64,000 nt of DNA from Paraburkholderia heleia NBRC 101817 (GTDB taxonomy: Bacteria; Pseudomonadota; Gammaproteobacteria; Burkholderiales; Burkholderiaceae), in the NCBI RefSeq assembly GCF_000739775.1, contig NZ_BBJH01000035.1, positions 1 through 64,000 of the forward strand, given 5' to 3'. Under the pieces are notes generated by a model, which worked only from the letters and a program-made list of their open reading frames with translations, was not told the DNA's origin and made no database searches. Every line of letters begins with the position of its first letter. Within the stretch, counting starts at the first letter, position 1. Shown piece after piece: positions 1 through 8,878 of the stretch. Both the position numbers and the translations under genes were made by a program.

Positions 1-914
1 TCGCGGCCGGCAGCGGAGGTTTCCGGCGGATAGTCCCGTCTCATGATCTCCGCCAGAAACGCCGCCACCGCCGTGATTCTCGGCACCCGCCGAAGATATT
101 GATGCGAACTCATCCATACGTCGCGCGTGACCTTTATCTGCTCGGCCAGTACCGGCGCGAGCCCGAACCGCTTGGGCCGGGCGAAAGTCGGCAGCATCAC
201 GATGCCGGCGCCGGCGGCCGCCGCGAACATCTGGGAGATCATGCTGGTCGAATGAAAGGCAATCGGCGGGTTGGCGACTGCATCGTCGAGCCAGCGTACG
301 GCATCGAGCTGGATCAATTCGTCGATGTAACCGACGAAGCGGTGGCGGTTCAATTCGCCGGCAGTGTTCGGCGTGCCGAATTCAGCGAGATAGTCGGGAT
401 GCGCGTAGAGATGAAGCGCGAAGCGGCCCACCCGCGTGATCTCCAGATTGCTTCCCCGCGGTTCGAAAAATCCGATGAAAAGATCCGCTTCGCGATGGGA
501 GATGCGCACGTCCGTCGACGAGGTGACCAGTTCGATCGTGATACCCGGTTGGCGGCGTTTGAGCGTTACGAACTGCTCGCTCAGGTAAAGCGAAGCGATG
601 CCTTCCATCGTGGCGATGCGCACGTGACCGGCAAGCCCCGGCTGTTCTCCATTCAGCAAATCCCCCAGCGTCAGCACGTTCGCCTCGACGGCCTCGACGA
701 GCCCCAGCATTTCGCGGCCCTGCGGGTTCAATCGGTATCCTTGTCGGTCGCGTTCGAAAACCGGCGTGCCGAGCGCGAATTCGAGCGCCGAAACCCGCCG
801 GCCGACGGTCGCGTGGTCGATGCCGAGCAGCCGGCCGGCCTTCGACAGGCTTCCCGCGCGGGCGACCGCGAGAAACACGCGCAGGTCGTCCCAACTCAGG
901 CGATTCAGGTTCAT
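1..914 (-). CDS. LysR-family transcriptional regulator (3' end outside window)
   Basis: The minus-strand frame opens with ATG at 914 and runs off the left edge without a stop, giving at least 304 residues, nearly the usual 290-330 for LysR proteins. The N-terminus begins MNLNRLSWDDLRVFLAVAR, the classic winged helix-turn-helix start, and the HTH continues with GSLSKAGRLLGIDHATVGRR. The remainder fits a periplasmic-binding-protein-like effector domain. It diverges from the DUF485/symporter/nitrilase genes, the usual layout for a LysR protein that controls its neighbours; the 160-bp gap holds a palindrome at 950-967. The effector is not evident; a carboxylate or nitrile-derived acid is an inference from the neighbours. 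Confidence 0.9.
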   Translation of the reverse strand, partial: MNLNRLSWDDLRVFLAVARAGSLSKAGRLLGIDHATVGRRVSALEFALGTPVFERDRQGYRLNPQGREMLGLVEAVEANVLTLGDLLNGEQPGLAGHVRIATMEGIASLYLSEQFVTLKRRQPGITIELVTSSTDVRISHREADLFIGFFEPRGSNLEITRVGRFALHLYAHPDYLAEFGTPNTAGELNRHRFVGYIDELIQLDAVRWLDDAVANPPIAFHSTSMISQMFAAAAGAGIVMLPTFARPKRFGLAPVLAEQIKVTRDVWMSSHQYLRRVPRITAVAAFLAEIMRRDYPPETSAAGR

Positions 915-949
915 GGCGGCACCTACGTTTTTTTCCGCCACCATTCTCG

Positions 950-967
950 CTGTGCAAAATTGCACAG
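950..967. promoter_or_regulatory. Palindrome in divergent LysR/symporter promoter region
   Basis: CTGTGCAAAATTGCACAG is an 18-bp dyad with one mismatched pair, 36 bp upstream of the LysR start and 108 bp upstream of the DUF485 start. Its place in a divergent LysR intergenic region suggests a LysR operator; this is inferred from symmetry and position only. Confidence 0.5.
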
Positions 968-1074
968 GCCATAGATTGTTTTCCGGTTCGTGGGACTTTG
1001 CGACTTTCATAGACTTTCGGGGTGCCGCCGGAGGTCCGGTTCGGCCGCAATTGACCACCTGACGGAGGAATCTG

Positions 1075-1404
1075 ATGACCGACCTCGATCCCGACTGGGA
1101 GGCCGTACTGGCAAGCGAGCGCTTCAGGCAGGCGGCACGCCGGCGGCGTCGCACGATCGGCATGCTCGGCGTCCTGTCCGCGCTGTATTACTTTTCCATT
1201 CCCGCGCTGATCGCGTGGGCGCCCGACGTGTTCCGGATCCGGCTGGCCGCCGGGATCAACCTCGGCACCCTGTTCGCCGTGTCGCAATACCCATTCGGAG
1301 GACTGATCGTCTACGTGTTCATGCGCCGCACGGCCGCGATCGATCGCGCGGCCGCCGACCACGAGACCGGCAACGCGTTCGCGGAGGAACACCATGCGTA
1401 TTAG
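1075..1404 (+). CDS. DUF485 small membrane protein
   Basis: This 109-residue protein belongs to the DUF485 (YjcH-like) family, which is typically encoded just before a sodium:solute symporter of the acetate/monocarboxylate type. The N-terminal third is charged and cytoplasmic (RRRRR near residue 25). Two hydrophobic segments follow at about residues 29-48 and 58-79. The start is supported by an ACGGAGGA ribosome-binding site 5-6 bases upstream. It overlaps the next gene by 11 bases, so the two are probably translationally coupled. It is thought to be an accessory subunit of the permease. Confidence 0.88.
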   Translation: MTDLDPDWEAVLASERFRQAARRRRRTIGMLGVLSALYYFSIPALIAWAPDVFRIRLAAGINLGTLFAVSQYPFGGLIVYVFMRRTAAIDRAAADHETGNAFAEEHHAY

Positions 1405-3262
1405 CCTGCGTGTCGCCGCCGCCGTTTGCTGCGCATCGGCTGCGTCGGCCCATGCGGCGAACGTGACCGGCTCCGCCGTCAGCCATCGACTGCTTACGTG
1501 GCTAGTGTTCGGTCTTGTCATCGCGTCGACCCTGCTGATTACCTGGTTCGCATCGCGCAGCAACCGTACGGCCGGGGACTTTTATACAGCGGGCGGCACC
1601 ATTGGCCCGGTGAAGAACGGCCTCGCGATCGCCGGTGATTATCTGTCGGCCGCGGCCTTCCTCGGCGCGTCGGGACTCATCGCGCTGTACGGTTTCGACG
1701 GGACAATCTACCTCGTCGGATTCTTCGCGGCGTTCATTCCGGTGCTGCTGTTCGTCGCCGAACCGTGCCGCAATCTCGGCCGCTATACGATCGGCGACGT
1801 ACTGGTCGCACGCAACGGCTTTCGCGCGACCAAGGCGGTGTCCGCCATATCGAGCGTGGTTGTCGCGCTCGCGTACATGATTCCGCAGATCGTCGGCGGC
1901 GCGGTTATCGTGCGTGCGCTCGTCGGTATCGACTACGACGTCTCCGTATGCGGCGTCGGCGGCCTGATGCTGATCTACGTCGCGTGCGGCGGCATGAAGG
2001 CGACGACGTGGGTGCAGGTGATCAAGGCCGTGCTGCTGATCGGTGCGTCGTTTTTCCTCGTTGTCCTCGCATGGCTGCCGTTCGGGTTCCGCGTTCCCGC
2101 GTTCATGGATGCGGTCGTGCACAGCCCGTTGGTGCAGGCGCACGTCGCGTCTCTCGTGGCTGCTCACGACGCGACCGGCCCGACCGGCGAAGCGCTCGGC
2201 TGGCGCTTTCTCGAACCGGGCCTGTATCTGAACAAACCGCTCGAACTGTTTTCGCTCGGCCTCGCGCTCGTGCTCGGCACCGCCGCGATGCCGCACATCC
2301 TGATGCGTCTGTTCACCGTGAAGGACGCGAAGGCCGCGCGCCAGTCGGTGATGTGGGCGATGCTCGGCATCGGCGTCTGCCATCTGTCGATCATCGTGAT
2401 CGGATTCGCGGCCGCGTATTTCGTCGGCGCGCCGCTGATCGTCTCGCTCGACAAGGGCGGCAACCTCGCGGCGCCGCTGCTCGCGCAGGCTTTGACAGGC
2501 GGGCAGGGCAGCGTCGGCGGCGATCTGATGCTCGCGTTCATCGCCGCGGTGGCGTTTGCGACGATCGTCGCCGTGGTGAGCGGACTCACGCTGGCCGCCG
2601 CGTCGGCGCTCGCGCACGACGTCTACGTCGGTGCGATCAGGCAAGGCCGGGCCACGGACAGGCAGCAGGTTGCGGCCGCGCGCGTGGCGACGCTTGCCGT
2701 GGGCGCCGTCGCGGTCGCCGTCAGCATCCTCGAGCGCGGCCAGAACGTCGCGCAACTGGTCGGGCTCGGCTATGCGGTCGCCGCGTCGGCCAATCTGCCC
2801 GCGCTGGTGCTGACGCTCTACTGGCGGCGGACGACCACGCAGGGCGTGCTCGTCGGCATCGTCGGCGGAACGCTGGCGGCCATCGCGCTGGTGCTGGTGT
2901 CGCCGAACATGACCTATCCGTCGATGGTGCGAGACGACGCGTTGCGGCAGATCGCGGCCGTTGATGCGCAACTCGCCGCCACGCCGCCGTCGGCCATCGA
3001 AAAAGTCCGTCAGTTGACGCAGCGCCGCGCAGCCGCTCAGGCTGCCGCCGATGCGATCCCTGCCGACGCGACGAGCATCGTCGGGCTGAGAGCGCCGCTC
3101 ATCGGCCTGCGCAATCCCGGGATCATCTCGATTCCGGTCGGTTTTCTCCTCGTCGTCCTCGTCTCTCTGTTCACGCGCGACACGACCGCCCGCAAACGCT
3201 GGGCGGAACTGGTCGTACGCCGCGAAACGGGCTACGGCGCGATTTCCGCAGTCGATCACTGA
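1394..3262 (+). CDS. Sodium:solute symporter, acetate/monocarboxylate permease type
   Basis: This 622-residue integral membrane protein has a signal-like N-terminus followed by about 13 hydrophobic segments of the SSS fold. The early segment with TAGGTIGPVKNGLAIAGDY is characteristic of the ActP/MctP branch. A non-membrane insert at about residues 510-560, rich in Ala and Gln and predicted helical, lies before the last membrane span. The gene overlaps the DUF485 gene and starts 5 bases after GGAGG. With the nitrilase 32 bases downstream, the unit looks like uptake of an organic acid, or possibly a nitrile, followed by hydrolysis. Substrate specificity cannot be read from the sequence. Confidence 0.88.
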   Translation: MRISLRVAAAVCCASAASAHAANVTGSAVSHRLLTWLVFGLVIASTLLITWFASRSNRTAGDFYTAGGTIGPVKNGLAIAGDYLSAAAFLGASGLIALYGFDGTIYLVGFFAAFIPVLLFVAEPCRNLGRYTIGDVLVARNGFRATKAVSAISSVVVALAYMIPQIVGGAVIVRALVGIDYDVSVCGVGGLMLIYVACGGMKATTWVQVIKAVLLIGASFFLVVLAWLPFGFRVPAFMDAVVHSPLVQAHVASLVAAHDATGPTGEALGWRFLEPGLYLNKPLELFSLGLALVLGTAAMPHILMRLFTVKDAKAARQSVMWAMLGIGVCHLSIIVIGFAAAYFVGAPLIVSLDKGGNLAAPLLAQALTGGQGSVGGDLMLAFIAAVAFATIVAVVSGLTLAAASALAHDVYVGAIRQGRATDRQQVAAARVATLAVGAVAVAVSILERGQNVAQLVGLGYAVAASANLPALVLTLYWRRTTTQGVLVGIVGGTLAAIALVLVSPNMTYPSMVRDDALRQIAAVDAQLAATPPSAIEKVRQLTQRRAAAQAAADAIPADATSIVGLRAPLIGLRNPGIISIPVGFLLVVLVSLFTRDTTARKRWAELVVRRETGYGAISAVDH

Positions 3263-3293
3263 ACCACCCGATCTAACCCGCTGAGCCGATACC

Positions 3294-4334
3294 ATGTCCA
3301 GTCTTCCGACCGTCAAGGTCGCTGCAGTCCACGCAGCCCCCGTTTTCCTCAACAAGCGCGCGACCGTCGCGAAAGCGGTCTCGCTGATTCGCGAGGCGAG
3401 CCGCCACGGCGCGCAACTGGTCGCCTTTCCCGAGTCCTACATTCCTGCATTTCCGGTATGGGCGTCGCTGTGGGCGCCGATCGACAATCACGATCTGTTC
3501 GAACGTTTCGCCGAGGAGAGCCTGTACGCGGACGGCGGCGAACTCGCCGAAATCGCCGCGGAAGCGCGGCGCAACGGCGTGTTCGTATCGATGGGTTTCA
3601 GCGAGCGGTCGCGTGCGAGCGTCGGCTGCCTGTGGAATTCGAACGTGTTGATCGACGATCGTGGCGAAGTGCAAAACCTGCATCGCAAACTCGTGCCGAC
3701 GTTTTACGAAAAGCTCGTATGGGCCGCGGGCGACGGCGCCGGTCTGCAGGTCATCGATACCCGCATCGGCCGCATCGGCAACCTGATCTGCGGCGAAAAC
3801 ACGAATCCGCTCGCCCGCTATACGTTGATCGCGCAGGGCGAGCAGATTCATATTTCGAGCTGGCCGGCGCTGTGGCCGACGCGCCGGCCCGTCACCGGCG
3901 GCAATTTCGACAACGTGGCGGCGAACCGGCTGCGCGCCGGGGCGCATTCGTTCGAGGCCAAGGCGTTCGGCATCATCTGCGCGGGTTATATGGATGCCGG
4001 AATGCGCGACTTTCTCGTTGCCCGCGACCCCGGTGCAGCGGCGGTGCTCGACGGTTCGCCGCGTGCGGTGACGATGTTCGTCGATCCGACCGGCACGCCG
4101 GTGGGCGATTCGCTGAGCGACGAGGAGGGCATCGCGTACGCGGATTTCGACCTGAATCGCTGCATCGAGCCGAAGCAGTTTCACGACGTGGTCGGTTATT
4201 ACAATCGCTTCGACGTGTTTTCGCTGCGGGTCGATCGCACGCGGCTGCAGCCGGTAAGCTGGGCGGAGCCGGCCGCGGCCTCCCTGCCCGAGGCGGTTTT
4301 CTCTGCAACTTCGCCGGTAGGGGAGGAGCAATGA
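3294..4334 (+). CDS. Nitrilase (carbon-nitrogen hydrolase family)
   Basis: Nitrilases hydrolyse R-CN directly to the carboxylic acid and ammonia. The 346-residue protein carries the full Glu-Lys-Cys triad: E47 in AFPESYIP, K132 in HRKLVPTFYEK and C166 in ICGENTNPLARY, the last being the canonical nitrilase cysteine motif. Length is typical. It lies 32 bases after the symporter gene in the same direction, so co-transcription is likely. Together with the nitrile hydratase/amidase genes about 10 kb away, this gives the region two independent routes from nitriles to acids. Whether it prefers aliphatic, aromatic or arylaceto-nitriles is not resolved. Confidence 0.93.
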   Translation: MSSLPTVKVAAVHAAPVFLNKRATVAKAVSLIREASRHGAQLVAFPESYIPAFPVWASLWAPIDNHDLFERFAEESLYADGGELAEIAAEARRNGVFVSMGFSERSRASVGCLWNSNVLIDDRGEVQNLHRKLVPTFYEKLVWAAGDGAGLQVIDTRIGRIGNLICGENTNPLARYTLIAQGEQIHISSWPALWPTRRPVTGGNFDNVAANRLRAGAHSFEAKAFGIICAGYMDAGMRDFLVARDPGAAAVLDGSPRAVTMFVDPTGTPVGDSLSDEEGIAYADFDLNRCIEPKQFHDVVGYYNRFDVFSLRVDRTRLQPVSWAEPAAASLPEAVFSATSPVGEEQ

Positions 4335-4560
4335 CTTTGCCGAGGCCCGCCTCCGCGGAAGTGTTTTCGCCGGGGCGGGTCACGACGGAAGGCGGGATGA
4401 AACGCGGTACCGCTGGGACAGGCTCTATCGGTCCGACCTGTTCGTCGGGATAAGTCAGTTTGACGATGGCATTATCGCCAAAGCCAGTTCCGTTTCGGGC
4501 GGGACTGTGACCCGATAAAAAAGAGCTTCGCATTCACGGCGTGCGAGGCAGCCGGCGCTC

Positions 4561-4800
4561 ATGCCGCGCGTCTTCGATCTAGCTCCCGGCGACAGGATTC
4601 CGTGGCACGTTCGTCGCCTGCGCCCCGACCACTATTTCGTGCTGTCGGGAACACTGACGATTACGACCGGATTTCCTGCCGGCAACGTCGAGCTGGGAGC
4701 GGGGGAGCGCTGGCGGGTAGAGCCGGGTACTCATCACGAAGTCTCGAACGTGAGCGATGCGCCGGTCAGTTTTTTGCTGCTTCAAGGTACCGATCTGCCC
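4561..4800 (+). pseudogene. Cupin-domain protein fragment
   Basis: The frame from ATG 4561 encodes about 80 convincing residues of a single cupin barrel: VFDLAPGDRIPWHVRR, FVLSGTLTITTG, VELGAGERWRVEPGTHHEV and FLLLQG. The open frame continues to 5058, but after about 4800 the composition (runs of Arg, Ala, Ser) shows it has left the real gene and entered unrelated DNA. Hence it is annotated as a truncated cupin, perhaps of the mannose-6-phosphate-isomerase-like type. It is one of several gene pieces lying between the nitrilase and the first AraC gene. Confidence 0.55.
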
Positions 4801-4819
4801 ATGCAGTCGAAGCAGCAAG

Positions 4820-4996
4820 TCATGGGGCCGATGCTCCAGTCCCGTGCGCAACCATCCCGGCGAGGAACTGCGCAGCGCGCTGGTCGTCGGTGCCTTCGAT
4901 TTTCGGCAGCTTGTCGAGCACCGATCCGAGCCGCTGCGGATAGACCTCGATCGTCACGATCGACGGAAAGCGCTGCGTCGCCGGATCATAGTCAAG
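4820..4996 (-). pseudogene. Unrecognised gene remnant, antisense between cupin and NDH-2 pieces
   Basis: On the minus strand, about 58 codons ending at a stop near 4820 have strongly G/C-ending third positions and an ordinary protein composition (for example FPSIVTIEVYPQRLGS and KIEGTDDQRAAQFLAG). Neither plus-strand neighbour explains them: the cupin is already lost and the NDH-2 homology starts only near 4985-5000. I read this as the 3' end of a third gene caught in the same rearrangement. I do not recognise the family. Confidence 0.35.
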
Positions 4997-6010
4997 CTTG
5001 CGCCGCTGCACGCGCCCGATGGTCGCCTGCTCGTGCCCGCACGGCGGCTCGGCTATGACGCGCTGGTCATCGCGATCGGCAGCGAGGCCAATGATTTCGG
5101 GACACCCGGTGTGCAGGAGCACTGCTTCCGCATCGATTCGCGCCGGCAGGCCGACGCGTTCAATCAGGAGGTGCGGATCAGAATGCTGCAGTGTCTCACG
5201 CGGGAACAGGACCTGTCGATTGCGATCGTCGGCGGCGGTGCAACCGGTGTGGAACTCGCGGCGGAACTGGTGCAGCTGACCGAGGCCGCCGTGGCATACG
5301 GCGCAAAGGGACTGGCGTCGCGGATTCGCATTACCCTGATCGAAAGCGGTCCGCGTCTGCTGGCGGCTTTCCCGGAGGACATCTCGGCTGCTACGCGCGC
5401 ACGACTCGGAACGCTGGGTATCGAGGTCATGACGGGTACGCGGGTAACGGCGGCCACGGCCGATGGATTCGAGCTTGGTGGTGGTGGACGGGTGGAGGCG
5501 TCGCTGAAAGTCTGGGCGGCGGGCGTGAAGGCACCGGAATTTCTGGCCGGCCTCGACGGTCTGGAGACGACGCGCGGCAACCAGCTTGTCGTGCAGCCTT
5601 CGTTGCAGACGACGCGCGACCCCGCGATTTATGCGGTTGGCGACTGCGCAAGCTACACGCCGGCCGGCGCTGAAAGGCCGCTCGCGCCGACCGCGCAGGT
5701 CGCCCACCAGCAGGCGCAGCATCTGATCCGTCATCTTCCGGGTGCGGTGCTGCGCGGACAGCCGATTCCGGATTTCGTCTATCGGGATTTCGGGGCGCTG
5801 GTGTCGCTGGCCGATTACGACGCGTTCGGCTCGCTCGGAAAATTCGGGCTGTTCAAGCGGACGACGATCCGGGGACGGCTCGCGCAGTTCAGTCACGCGA
5901 TGTTGTATCGAAGCCATCAGGCGCGCCTGTACGGCTTCTGGCGCGGCGGACTGGTTTGGCTCGTCGACCGGCTGAACATGCGGCTGCGATCGTCGATCCG
6001 GCTCGACTGA
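4985..6010 (+). pseudogene. Type II NADH dehydrogenase (NDH-2) lacking its N-terminus
   Basis: From about 4985 the plus strand encodes about 340 residues matching the C-terminal three quarters of NDH-2-like FAD/NAD(P)-dependent quinone oxidoreductases. Visible features are DYDALVIAIGS-like text (here GYDALVIAIGS), the NADH-binding Rossmann motif IVGGGATGVELAAEL, YAVGDCA near the second FAD contact, and the FLKRT-like C-terminal stretch. The first FAD-binding GxGxxG segment and roughly 90 residues are absent, so a functional flavoprotein is unlikely. An open frame extends upstream to 4757 but that part is not NDH-2-like. It is followed directly by a transposase remnant. Confidence 0.75.
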
Positions 6011-6175
6011 CTCATCTTCGCGGGCTTTCGCCTGACCGGCAAGGTGCCCGATGCCTCGACGTTCTCGCGGAATCGTCGGCGGCGCTTCACCGACACGACG
6101 GCGTATCAGGCAATCTTCGACGGGATCGTGCGCCAGGCGATGAGCCGCGGCATTACTGCCGTGAAGCAAATTCGC
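6011..6175 (+). mobile_element. Transposase remnant (IS1182/IS5-like)
   Basis: Right after the NDH-2 stop, the plus frame from 6011 reads GFRLTGKVPDASTFSRNRRRRF and then AYQAIFDGIVRQAM. This matches the conserved block of IS1182-type transposases in which the KVPDxSTxSxNRRRRF stretch precedes the first catalytic region. There is no start codon, and homology fades by about 6150-6175, where the AraC gene on the other strand ends. It is a degraded fragment and marks past insertion at the left border of the aldoxime/nitrile island. Confidence 0.65.
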
Positions 6176-7094
6176 GAGGCGACACGCCAAATCTCTTTTT
6201 AAAAATTCGCGAGTAATGCGAGGCATCGTTGAACCCCCATCGCATCGCAACGGCAAGGACGCCACGGCACGCGGGGCTCTGCAGATCGCGCGCGCTTCGC
6301 AACAGACGCTGCTCGCGGATCAGGCCACTGACAGATAGCGCACTATCTTCAAACAAGCCATAAAGAGTGCGACGCGATACGCCGAATCGCATGGCAATCG
6401 TATTGGGGCTCAGCAACGGATCGGCCAGATGGTCGCTGATGTAGGTCTCGATGGCCCGTCGAAATGCTTCCCGCACAGGTTGTCGGTCGCCCTCCTGAGA
6501 GGCTAGCGTTGCCCCCAATGTGATGGCGATAACGCTATTGAGAGCTGTACTCAGCCCCTCCTGAGCATCAATGCCGGTGTCCGTGTTGATACGCTCAAGC
6601 GAACAGGCGAATCGGGACGCAACCAGGCCCAGGCCGCCCTTTCCATCTACAGCACGTGCCATCGCCTGCCGCGGTGACGCGAGGCGTGAAATCAACTGGC
6701 TCCTGGGAATTCGAAACGACAAGACACGCCAATCCTCGCGGAAATCCAGATAGTAAGGACGCGTTGAGTCTACGACAGCGAAGCCGCCCGGGCTTACGAG
6801 TGTTTCCTGGCCATCCTGGCGCACGACACAAGAGCCTTCCAGCTGAAAATTGGCAAAGCAGTACTCCACCGGATTGCGTCGAATTTCCTCCCAACGCCGG
6901 TTGATGAACTGTCCGCGGGAGAAAATCTGCGTCTGTGCGGTTTGGTAGAGATCATGGGAACTGACTCGCCCCAGGAATGGCTGGTCGTTTGGCTTGATCA
7001 CCGGGTCAAGCGAAACAAACGCTTCGCATAAGACCTCCCGCCAATAGGCGAACTGCTGGTCTTCCGGCCGCACGTCGGTTTCCCATATCCGCAT
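6153..7094 (-). CDS. AraC-family regulator 1 (AraC_binding_2 + HTH_18)
   Basis: The start chosen is ATG 7094 (MRIWETDVRPEDQQFAYWRE), giving 313 residues; an in-frame ATG at 7184 would add 30 atypical residues. The N-terminal half is the ligand-sensing domain seen in FeaR/NitR-type AraC proteins (WREVLCEAF, then GGFAVVDSTRPYYLDFREDW). The C-terminal 100 residues hold two HTH motifs, ending GFNDASHYSRIFKKRFGVSPREF. It diverges from the nitroalkane-oxidase-like gene. The same architecture recurs at 8933-10009 and 18383-19315. The natural inducer is probably a substrate or product of the island, by inference. Confidence 0.9.
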   Translation of the reverse strand: MRIWETDVRPEDQQFAYWREVLCEAFVSLDPVIKPNDQPFLGRVSSHDLYQTAQTQIFSRGQFINRRWEEIRRNPVEYCFANFQLEGSCVVRQDGQETLVSPGGFAVVDSTRPYYLDFREDWRVLSFRIPRSQLISRLASPRQAMARAVDGKGGLGLVASRFACSLERINTDTGIDAQEGLSTALNSVIAITLGATLASQEGDRQPVREAFRRAIETYISDHLADPLLSPNTIAMRFGVSRRTLYGLFEDSALSVSGLIREQRLLRSARDLQSPACRGVLAVAMRWGFNDASHYSRIFKKRFGVSPREFASRQ

Positions 7095-7204
7095 GTCATC
7101 GCTCCATCCGCTTTTTCCATGATCAGGGTGTCGCTGATTGCCCGATTTGCACAGATATTCAAGGTCTCCTGCACAGTTAGCCAACTACACCGGAAGCCTC
7201 CTTG

Positions 7205-7256
7205 CATGCACCTTCATTACGCAATTCATCGGCTAAAAAGTCAGCTATATGCACCT
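7205..7256. promoter_or_regulatory. Direct repeats upstream of nitroalkane-oxidase-like gene
   Basis: ATGCACCTT occurs at 7205-7213 and again at 7248-7256, start to start 43 bp, about four helical turns on the same face. A related TTGCACTTTT lies at 7367-7376, and TGCACCTT recurs at 11043-11050 upstream of the aldoxime dehydratase. Tandem direct repeats are typical AraC-family targets, so these are candidate operators; support is from repetition and position only. Confidence 0.4.
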
Positions 7257-7463
7257 TTTTTGTGATGAATGTCTCTGCTTTTTTCGCACCGTAGATCAAG
7301 CAACTGTCATGCCAACGCGTATTCATGTTCCATGGCATCCATTGGTTTTAATCGGCCTGACATCAGTTGCACTTTTCGGCAATTGGCTTTGCGCGAATCG
7401 CCGCGACTCTGCGGAAATCGCCGTGCAGACTGTGTGTTCATTCACACCGTTGGGAGAATTTCC

Positions 7464-8711
7464 ATGGCAATTGATTTCCAGCTCGGCGAATCGCAGCAAG
7501 CGCTGCAGGCGGAGGCGCGCCTCTTTGCCGCTCAGGTGCTCAGCAAAGTCCAGCAGACCGTCGCACCCTTTCCCAAGCCGGAAGACCGGTTCTATGCCAC
7601 GCGACCGTTCTACGCAGCAATGGCCGATGCCGGCTTTATCAAAGCGTTACTACCCGCCTCGGTCGGCGGCGCGGCACTCAGCACGCTGGACTTCGCGTTG
7701 GCGGCTGAAGAACTAACGACCGCCGATGTGAACGTGCCTTCGGCCCTGCTGGGCACAGGCCTTGGGTTGCACGCAGTGATACACCATGGCACCGAGGAAC
7801 AGAAAAAGCGCTTTCTGCCGGAATTCGTGGAAGATGGATCTCGCCTGGCTGCGCTGGCCTTCACCGAAGTCACCGGCGGCTCCAATTACGACAGCACAGA
7901 TCCGGCTGTCGGGGTACGCACCTTCGCCCGACTCGAAGGTGACGAGTGGGTCATTAATGGCGCCAAGCACTACACCACGAACGGAACCGGTTGGGATGGC
8001 AATGGCGCGCACTTATACAGCGTCGTCTGCCGCACCGACCCAGCCCTGCCGCCACAGCAGTCGCTGGCGGTCATCATGGTGCCCGGCAGCGCCCCCGGCA
8101 TCGAAATTGCCGGCATTCTTGACACAGTCGGCCATCGCGCGACGGTATCTCCGCGGATCCACTTCAACAATGTTCGAGTACCGGCATCGAACATCATCGG
8201 TCAGCCAGGCGATGGCATCGGCGTCGTGGAAGATGCTTTCTCCTGGACTGCCGCGCTGATCGGCGCAGCATGTGTAGGCGTGATGCGAGCAGCCTTCGAC
8301 GTGGCACTGAAGTTCGCCCGTACCGACAACCGTTCCGGTCCAGTGCCCGTAATCGAATATCAGAATGTCGGATTCATGTTGGCCGATATCAAGATGCGTA
8401 TCGAGGCGTCACGCTATCTAACCTGGAAAGCTTGCCATCAGCTCGATCTCACCGATCGACGCAGTCGTGAACTCGCGATCATGACCAAGGTTTACTGCTC
8501 CGAACTATGCGTGCAAGCCGTCTACGACACCATGCGCGTGGTTGGCGTCGATGCCTACACTGACCTGTATCCTCTGGCCGGCCTCATGCAAGACGCGCTT
8601 TGCTTCCCGCTGTACGACGGTGGCAACATGGGCGTGCGGCGGCGCCAACTTCATGCGCTCTTGCGCTCGGAGGCCTACGACCCCATGGCGTCAGCGGAGG
8701 CACGCGGCTGA
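7464..8711 (+). CDS. Nitroalkane-oxidase-like flavoprotein (acyl-CoA dehydrogenase fold)
   Basis: The start is ATG 7464, preceded by GGGAGA; it gives 415 residues. The protein has the acyl-CoA dehydrogenase order: N-terminal helical domain, central beta domain (ALAFTEVTGGS, EWVINGAKHYTTNG), C-terminal helical domain. Where acyl-CoA dehydrogenases have a catalytic Glu, this protein has PLYDGGNMGVRRRQ. D385 and R392 are seven residues apart, the spacing and motif I recall for Asp402 and Arg409 of Fusarium nitroalkane oxidase. Other stretches also resemble that enzyme (RFYATRPFY, PLYDGGN). Nitroalkane oxidase converts primary or secondary nitroalkanes to aldehydes or ketones plus nitrite and H2O2. 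An acyl-CoA dehydrogenase or an N-hydroxylase of this fold is the alternative. Context is an aldoxime/nitrile island. Confidence 0.75.
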   Translation: MAIDFQLGESQQALQAEARLFAAQVLSKVQQTVAPFPKPEDRFYATRPFYAAMADAGFIKALLPASVGGAALSTLDFALAAEELTTADVNVPSALLGTGLGLHAVIHHGTEEQKKRFLPEFVEDGSRLAALAFTEVTGGSNYDSTDPAVGVRTFARLEGDEWVINGAKHYTTNGTGWDGNGAHLYSVVCRTDPALPPQQSLAVIMVPGSAPGIEIAGILDTVGHRATVSPRIHFNNVRVPASNIIGQPGDGIGVVEDAFSWTAALIGAACVGVMRAAFDVALKFARTDNRSGPVPVIEYQNVGFMLADIKMRIEASRYLTWKACHQLDLTDRRSRELAIMTKVYCSELCVQAVYDTMRVVGVDAYTDLYPLAGLMQDALCFPLYDGGNMGVRRRQLHALLRSEAYDPMASAEARG

Positions 8712-8878
8712 GGCGGCTGGGTAACCTTTGAATGGAACCCGCGGCGTAGCGTTGAGCGCGCCGGGCAGCCGCCGGGACGTGATCCGCGGCGCAGAGAGAT
8801 TGACAATCGACTGGGGGTGAGGGGCACTCTCAGTCACTACCCAGACTTTTACTGTCTTCGATAACGGTGAAAGTCTTC

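Noticed and set aside
1502..3355. 617-codon minus-strand open frame across the symporter gene
   Set aside because: It is rich in Arg/Asp/Glu/His with no fold-like hydrophobic pattern, the typical antisense shadow of a GC-rich membrane-protein gene.
5000..6265. Upper part of a 481-codon minus-strand frame over the NDH-2 piece
   Set aside because: Only the last about 58 codons (4820-4996) look like real coding sequence; the rest mirrors the plus-strand NDH-2 homology.
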